Assembly (NCBI GenBank): GCA_015956445.1
Contig: WIUZ02000001.1
Span: 1,798,001-1,862,000 of the forward strand
Direction: 5' to 3'
Source: Thelephora terrestris
Taxonomy: Eukaryota; Basidiomycota; Agaricomycetes; Thelephorales; Thelephoraceae
DNA: 64,000 bases
Made by a program: the position numbers and the translations under genes
The notes under the pieces: model-generated
The model's database searches: none
Told to the model about the DNA's origin: nothing
Seen by the model: the letters and a program-made list of their open reading frames with translations, nothing else
Part shown: positions 58,921-64,000 of the stretch, piece after piece
Position numbering within the stretch: the stretch's first letter is position 1
How the letters are laid out: each line of letters starts with the position of its first letter

Positions 58921-60939
58921 ATGTCTTCTGACTACGAATACTCTGATGAGGATGGTGATTATTACGATGACGAGTTAATGGACGAGGATGACCAAGGTTA
59001 GTATCGTCTGACAACCTCTCCAGCTGTAATGTAAAGCGCCTGACTGTCCAGCAGACTCTGCTCCATCCGAAGAGGAGATGGACATTGATGCGTTCGACGG
59101 CCCCATAAAGGAGAAGCGGAAAGCTTATCAGGTCGACTTTATCACGCTTTCAAAGCAAGACGTCGAGAAAGCCATGGACGAGAACATCGAGTACATCACT
59201 GGACTGTTTGGGATCGAGGTGTGTCGACAGTGCGGCCACTCGGCGCTCTGGTAATTCTAATCGGATTGCGCAGCCCGAAGCTGCTTCACTCCTACTGCGA
59301 CATTTCGAATGGAATAAGGAGAAGGTCACGGAGAAGTACATAGATAACCAAAGTGGCGTCAACGCTGCAGCTGGAGTTTCCGCCAAAACCACCCCTCCCC
59401 GATCGGCCACTTCTGGCCCTTCTCGGTCGACACGACGAACCGCTCCGGCGTCTTCAAGATCAAAGAAGTCGCTCTCAGTCGAAGGACCCTTTGTTTGTCC
59501 GATCTGCTTCGATGACACCCAAACACGGACACTTGCTCTCGCTTGCTCCCACAAGTTTTGCACTGAATGCTGGATGGCGTACGCGACAAACAAGATCAAG
59601 TCCGAGGGTGAATTTAAGATCACCTGCATGGCTGAGGAGTGCAACCTAGTCGCAACTGACTCTTTCATCCAGTCTATCTTGACCACGGACCCTTCTACGT
59701 TCGATCGGTACAAGGAGTTGCTTGTTCGTTACTTTGTCTCGTGCAACCGCGAACTCAAGTTCTGTCCATACCCGGAGTGTGCTCAGACGGTCTCGTGCCC
59801 TGCCGCAGCCTCGAAGTTCGCTCTGACGACGATCATTCCGATCGTGAACTGCGAAGAGCAGAAGCACAAATTCTGCTTTGCGTGTCCGATTGAGGATGAC
59901 CATCGGCCGCTGATCTGCACTGTTTCAAAACTCTGGTCTCAGAAGTGTCGGGACGATTCTGAGACCGCCAACTGGATCAAGAGCAACACCAAGGAGTGTA
60001 GCAAGTGTCAAAGTACCATTGAGAAGGACGGAGGTTGCAAGTGAGGATCGTTTATCTGTTGACAATGGCCTTGATTGCTAATGCTCCCCCCAGCCACATG
60101 ACCTGTAAAAAGTGTAAATACGAATTTTGTTGGGTCTGTATGGGTAAGCAGTTTTATCGTCGACGATCTCATCTGGTCGCTGACCACGCGCTATCTTCAC
60201 ATTCAGGACCTTGGTCGGAGCACGGAACAGCGTGGTACTCGTGTAACCGATACGACGAGAAGGATAGCATTGATGCACGTGATGCTCAATCGAAGAGCCG
60301 CGCCTCGTTGGAGAGATATTTACACGTCAGCGGCACACGCAAGTCCGATTGCATAAAACCCTTCTGACCTTTTCCCCTTCCAGTATTACAACCGATGGGC
60401 AAATCACGAACAATCTGCCAAGCTGTCAATGGACCTGTATGCCAAGACCGAGAAGAAAATGGAAGAAATGCAGCTCACGTCCGCCTTGACGTGGATCGAA
60501 GTTCAGTTCATGAGGAAAGCGGTGGATGAAGTCTTCAGGTGTCGCATGACTTTGAAGTGGACGTATGCTATGGCATACTACCTGCAGAAGGGAAATCAGA
60601 AGGAGATATTTGAGGACAATCAAAGGTAAGGGTCTCAGCAATCTGAACCAAGGGAGCATGACTGACTGTAGCATCAGGGACCTTGAAAAGGCGGTCGAGG
60701 ACTTGTCCGAGTTACTCGAGCAACCGATTGACGCGGAAACGATTGGCCTCCTCCGTCAAAAGGTGACCGACAAGACTGTGAGTACACGTTCCGAATTTGC
60801 CGTAATCGATTTCTCGCTAAGACATGACGATGCCCAGGTCTACGTGCAGAAGAGGAATGAGAAGGTATTAGAAGATTCCGCTGCAGGCTACCTTGAGGGC
60901 CGCTGGAAGTGGAACGTTACTGTCGAGGGCTTCGATTAA
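58921..60939 (+). CDS. Ariadne-type RBR E3 ubiquitin ligase
   Basis: This is a RING-between-RING ligase that accepts ubiquitin on a Cys in the Rcat domain before transfer; the Ariadne/HHARI class works with UBCH7 and neddylated cullins in animals. The start at 58921 gives an acidic head, [22 protein letters not shown]-like part follows ([35 protein letters not shown]). RING1 starts [22 protein letters not shown]. The IBR has [18 protein letters not shown] and DDHRPLIC. Rcat reads [22 protein letters not shown], with the catalytic Cys at DGGC, and WVCMGPW. The Ariadne tail follows ([45 protein letters not shown]) and the protein ends WNVTVEGFD. Introns of about 60-90 nt interrupt the gene. Confidence 0.94.
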
Positions 60940-61395
60940 TTCTGTCCTACTCTTTGTATAACAAGTGTCTGTATCATAACAAATGCTCCTGTGTTTTCCC
61001 TGTGGACGAATATTACAAACGTTTATTTATATCCATGTTCATGCGAGATGCCGGCGGAAATTGATCTCGAGGATCTTCCTGATCCGTTCATCTCCCGTTC
61101 TTAAGCTTCCTTCCTCATCCCTCTTCCAACAGGTTTCCTTCACCACTCTACCACCACGCTCCTTTCATTCTTCAGTCTCCCACCTTCCCTATCCCACCGC
61201 TCCCAAGTCCCATAGCACCAGGCCTAGATGCTATATCTGACTTCGGACTCTTTCCCTGTTTGTATGTGTTGCCTCTTTCAACAACCCGTTTCGACGGTGT
61301 TCACCTTTGGCTTTTACAGTTGTGCCCTTCGGTGTCATCGGGTAATCGTCGCATTGGTGATTCGTGGCTTCAACGGTGTCGTCTGACCCTCCCCG
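60940..61395. other. Intergenic region
   Basis: These 456 bp hold the 3' end of the RBR ligase gene and the promoter or 5' UTR of the glycosyltransferase gene. The last 250 bp are pyrimidine-rich, common in fungal promoters. No further feature was seen. Confidence 0.5.
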
Positions 61396-62869
61396 ATGCG
61401 TTCCAGGTTTTACCGATACCTATGGTATCTCATTCGAATAGCCGCATCACTGACATATCGACCTGTCCCGCTCCCTGAGAACCCCACCTACGTTGCCGAG
61501 GAGGATGTCACCATTATTGTTCCCACTATCGACGCTGGAGAAGAGTTCAAGGAAGCTGCCCGGAGCTGGCTGGCTGGAAAGCCCAAGGAGATCATCATCG
61601 TAACAGAGGAGAAAATGCTTGGCCCTCTACAGGAACTCGCAAATTCCGTCGACCCCCAACGTATCCGAGTCATCACTGTTCCATATGCCAACAAGCGTCT
61701 GCAGATGGTCAAGGGAATCAAGGAAGTCACTACCGACATCATCGTGTTCGCCGATGATGATGCCATTTGGCCTCCTACTCTCCTCCCCTACGTTCTCGCC
61801 TGTTTCGAAGACCAGAAAATTGGTGGTGTCGGTACCTCACAGAGAGTTCAACCCGTTGGAGACAATTTCACCGTCTGGGAGATCCTTGCTGCCTTCCGTC
61901 TGACCATCCGGAACATCGAAATTTCTGCTTCGACTCACATCGATGGCGGCGTCTGCTGCCTGTCCGGTCGTACCGCTGCTTACCGAACAGTCATTCTCAA
62001 GGACCCGGAATTCATCCACGGTTTTACCCACGACTATTGGTTAGGAAAATACCACTTGAACTCTGGCGACGACAAGTTCTTGACTCGGTGGATGGTTTCT
62101 CACGGGTGGTCCACATACATTCAATGCTGCAAGGAGGCTGAGTTGCTTAGTACCATGAAGCCCAACTGGAGGTTCTTGAAACAGGTCTTGCGATGGACTA
62201 GGAACACATGGAGGTCTGACATGCGGTCCCTGTTCATGGAACGCCATGTTTGGACCTCTCACCCTTACGTCGCCTTCACTATGGTGGGTATCTCCGCTGT
62301 GATGTTCTTTTCGGGGTCTCCCAGTAATGCTTTATTCAGGTCGACAAATTATTCAACCCCTTCACTCTTCTTGCTGGTCCTTGCCTTGTGGTCGTTCTCA
62401 TGGGAAAGAGCACGAAGCCTGTTGATCAGGGCGGTTATCATCTACCGTGGTGGTACGTGTCCAGTCTGTGGGAAGTTGCATAGCCGTCTTGACGTGACAT
62501 TCTACAGGAACATTCTCACGAGCTATCTTGTCTGGCTAGCAGCCACTCGTACTGCCAAGCTGCTCCCCCACTTGTGGGCTCGGCCACAAGATATCGTATA
62601 CGTTCCCGCGTTCATTTTGTTCGGCTACTACTTCGCCATCATGAAGGTCTATGCGCTCTTGACCCTGCACGAGGTTAGTAGTTTTGTCATTATTGTTACG
62701 TTAGAGACTTTGCTCAACAATGCTACAGACTGGTTGGGGTACTCGCGCTGGTGTTGGTGACCCATCTCAAGCCATGGCCGCTGATGCTGCAAACGAAAAG
62801 TTGGCCGAAGCCGAGAAGCAGCGACATGGCCAACCCCCCGCAGCGATACGGGCTGGATACGCCTCGTGA
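61396..62869 (+). CDS. CPS1: Cps1/hyaluronan-synthase-like glycosyltransferase (GT2)
   Basis: This processive family 2 glycosyltransferase in the membrane resembles Cryptococcus Cps1, which makes a hyaluronan-type surface polysaccharide. The start at 61396 gives MRSRFYRYLWYLIRIA. The GT-A domain reads VTIIVPTIDAG, the DXD-like site is VFADDDAIWPP, the acceptor region has IDGGVCCLSGRTAAY and SGDDKFLTRW, and the processivity motif is QVLRWTRNTWRSD. After two small introns the membrane segments are FNPFTLLAGPCLVVVL, TSYLVWLAATR and PAFILFGYYFAIMKVYALLTL. The last exon joins GAG to ACTGGTTGG, giving HETGWGTRAG, the WGTR box of hyaluronan and chitin synthases, and the gene ends at 62869. The polymer made in this organism is not known. 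Confidence 0.92.
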
Positions 62870-63672
62870 ATTACGGTAGTTTTTTTTCGACTGTAGCAAT
62901 AGGCATGTAAGAGCTTTCATTCACCTTCTCTTTTTGGATCTGGAGTCGCTGACGGTTGGCACAGTTCATCATTCTCTAGGATGTCCGTGTATATCACCCA
63001 TTCCGATTGGTTCCGCACGACCCACGACCAGCTCTCTCACCAGCGTACCTGCCCTCGGAAAGGGCGCCTTTGTAAAATAACCACGGGTGGTTCGTCTCGC
63101 CGATCGCAGGGAGACCAACGTACCTGTTTCTCAGCCCTCGGTCTTGCTCGCTGCCCTGAACGGAACACATTTCCGGCCCCAATATCATGGCCCAGTCTCC
63201 CTACTCGCATTCATTCCTTTGCAAACATTCGGACACTTCATCCTTCATCCCACAGTATCGTCCTCGTTCCTCACCCTCCCTTTCTGCACATTGTATTCTC
63301 ATTGGTTTACTGGAGGCGGCGGCCATTATGTATATTCACTCGCGTAGCTGCGCAAACTACAAGAGAAACGGATACACTAGTTACTCATTGCAGAATCCTA
63401 ATTACAGTCAACTTGAACCCTGAGGCCACTTGAGAGGATTCAGCGGGGAGGAAGTGAGCGTCTACAGAATTGGCTCCGAAGGCTCTCGATCACTCGCTGT
63501 CAGTGTCACCATTTCCGCTTCCGATCTCTTGGGTTTTATCTCCGTTAGATTTTGTGCTTTCACCCGCTTTGAAGCTGGGGTGGTAGTCTTTCTTTCCTCT
63601 CCTTTCTCTCTCTCACTACTTGGCCATTGCGTCTCACTCCATCAGAGATACGAACGAAGGATTCACGCAAAG
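62870..63672. other. Intergenic region
   Basis: These 803 bp carry only short overlapping ORFs. The last 200 bp are pyrimidine-rich (CTTTCCTCTCCTTTCTCTCT) and presumably form the promoter of the RGG gene. Confidence 0.5.
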
Positions 63673-64000
63673 ATGGCGAAAAACAAGAACAAGAAACCTC
63701 AACAGGAGGGCACCCGTGGTTGGGCCGAAGGGCCTGGACGGGTCGGACGGGGACGAGGAAGAGGGGGACGCGGCGGCCGCGGAGGTGCGAATGACGGTGG
63801 AGGGGACACCTCTCCGCATGGGCAGGGTGGATCCAGAGGTGATGGCCCTTCGAGGCCTAATTTCAGAGGCGGCCCCCCTCCTCCTACATTGGACCGTGGA
63901 TTTCCGAGAGGGAGGGGGGGACGAGGACGAGGACGAGGGGGTTGGACAGGTAGAGGGAGAGGGTCTGGAGGTGTAGATTTGGGAGGCTTCACGGGTAACA
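63673..64000 (+). CDS. RGG-rich protein, 5' part only
   Basis: The ATG at 63673 opens MAKNKNKKPQQEGTRGW, followed by dense RGG/GRG repeats (GRGRGRGGRGGRGG, FPRGRGGRGRGRGG) and runs to the end of the window, so the gene is cut off. Such sequences bind RNA and are methylated on Arg in many proteins (fibrillarin-type heads, RNA helicases, mRNA-binding proteins). The identity cannot be told without the rest. Two other long frames here are shadows produced by the GC-rich repeat. Confidence 0.7.
   Translation, partial: MAKNKNKKPQQEGTRGWAEGPGRVGRGRGRGGRGGRGGANDGGGDTSPHGQGGSRGDGPSRPNFRGGPPPPTLDRGFPRGRGGRGRGRGGWTGRGRGSGGVDLGGFTGN

Noticed and set aside
63699-63992. A Pro-rich minus-strand ORF
   Set aside because: It is the complement of the RGG repeat, and the plus frame has a proper start and context.

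Overview
The window is nuclear DNA of a filamentous basidiomycete, probably Agaricomycotina. The evidence is dense small introns (about 46-80 nt), compact genes on both strands, a hyaluronan-synthase-like glycosyltransferase of the Cryptococcus Cps1 type, a basidiomycete-style divergent G-alpha protein and a DIRS-order retrotransposon of Ngaro architecture. Coding regions were reconstructed by hand from six-frame reading plus splice motifs; spans run from start codon to stop codon, and internal exon borders are given only where I worked them out.

Layout. 0.5-2.3 kb: membrane-anchored GH18 chitinase (+). 3.1-7.1 kb: BCS1-like AAA ATPase and a multi-pass membrane protein with a sensor-like fold (-). 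8.0-8.6 kb: twin-CX9C Emi1-like protein (+). 8.7-20.1 kb: a run of minus-strand genes: C2-domain protein, API5-like protein, FUSC/ArAE-type transporter, exocyst subunit EXO84. 20.24-25.31 kb: a complete-length but defective Ngaro-like element bounded by split direct repeats A1 / B1-A2 / B2, inserted 180 bp upstream of the EXO84 start. 26.3-31.5 kb: DUF4045-gelsolin protein (-). 33-34 kb: secreted Cys-rich, probably GPI-anchored protein (-). 34.2-37.4 kb: MCM2 (-). 38.3-41.5 kb: SCYL1/Cex1 pseudokinase (+). 43.2-44.2 kb: a fungal protein of unknown role (+). 46.2-48.3 kb: G-alpha (-), divergent from NOG1 (48.7-51.0 kb, +). 52.1-54.8 kb: aminopeptidase P with a long N-terminal extension (-), divergent from a small split DASH subunit gene DAD4 (55.37-55.89 kb, +). 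56.3-58.5 kb: cytosolic lysyl-tRNA synthetase (-), divergent from an Ariadne-type RBR ubiquitin ligase (58.9-60.9 kb, +). 61.4-62.9 kb: Cps1-like synthase (+). 63.67 kb to the end: start of an RGG-rich protein (+).

Most genes are unrelated housekeeping functions (replication, ribosome biogenesis, translation, exocytosis, kinetochore), so no pathway cluster is evident. The most notable signals are the Ngaro element with its terminal recombination-site geometry and damaged reverse transcriptase, and unusual gene structures: a 12-nt microexon and two GC-AG introns in the chitinase, a 9-nt microexon encoding the switch II residues of the G-alpha, and an MCM2 first coding exon that is only the ATG. 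Three gene-poor stretches (37.4-38.3, 41.5-43.2, 44.2-46.2 kb) hold ORFs I could not resolve.
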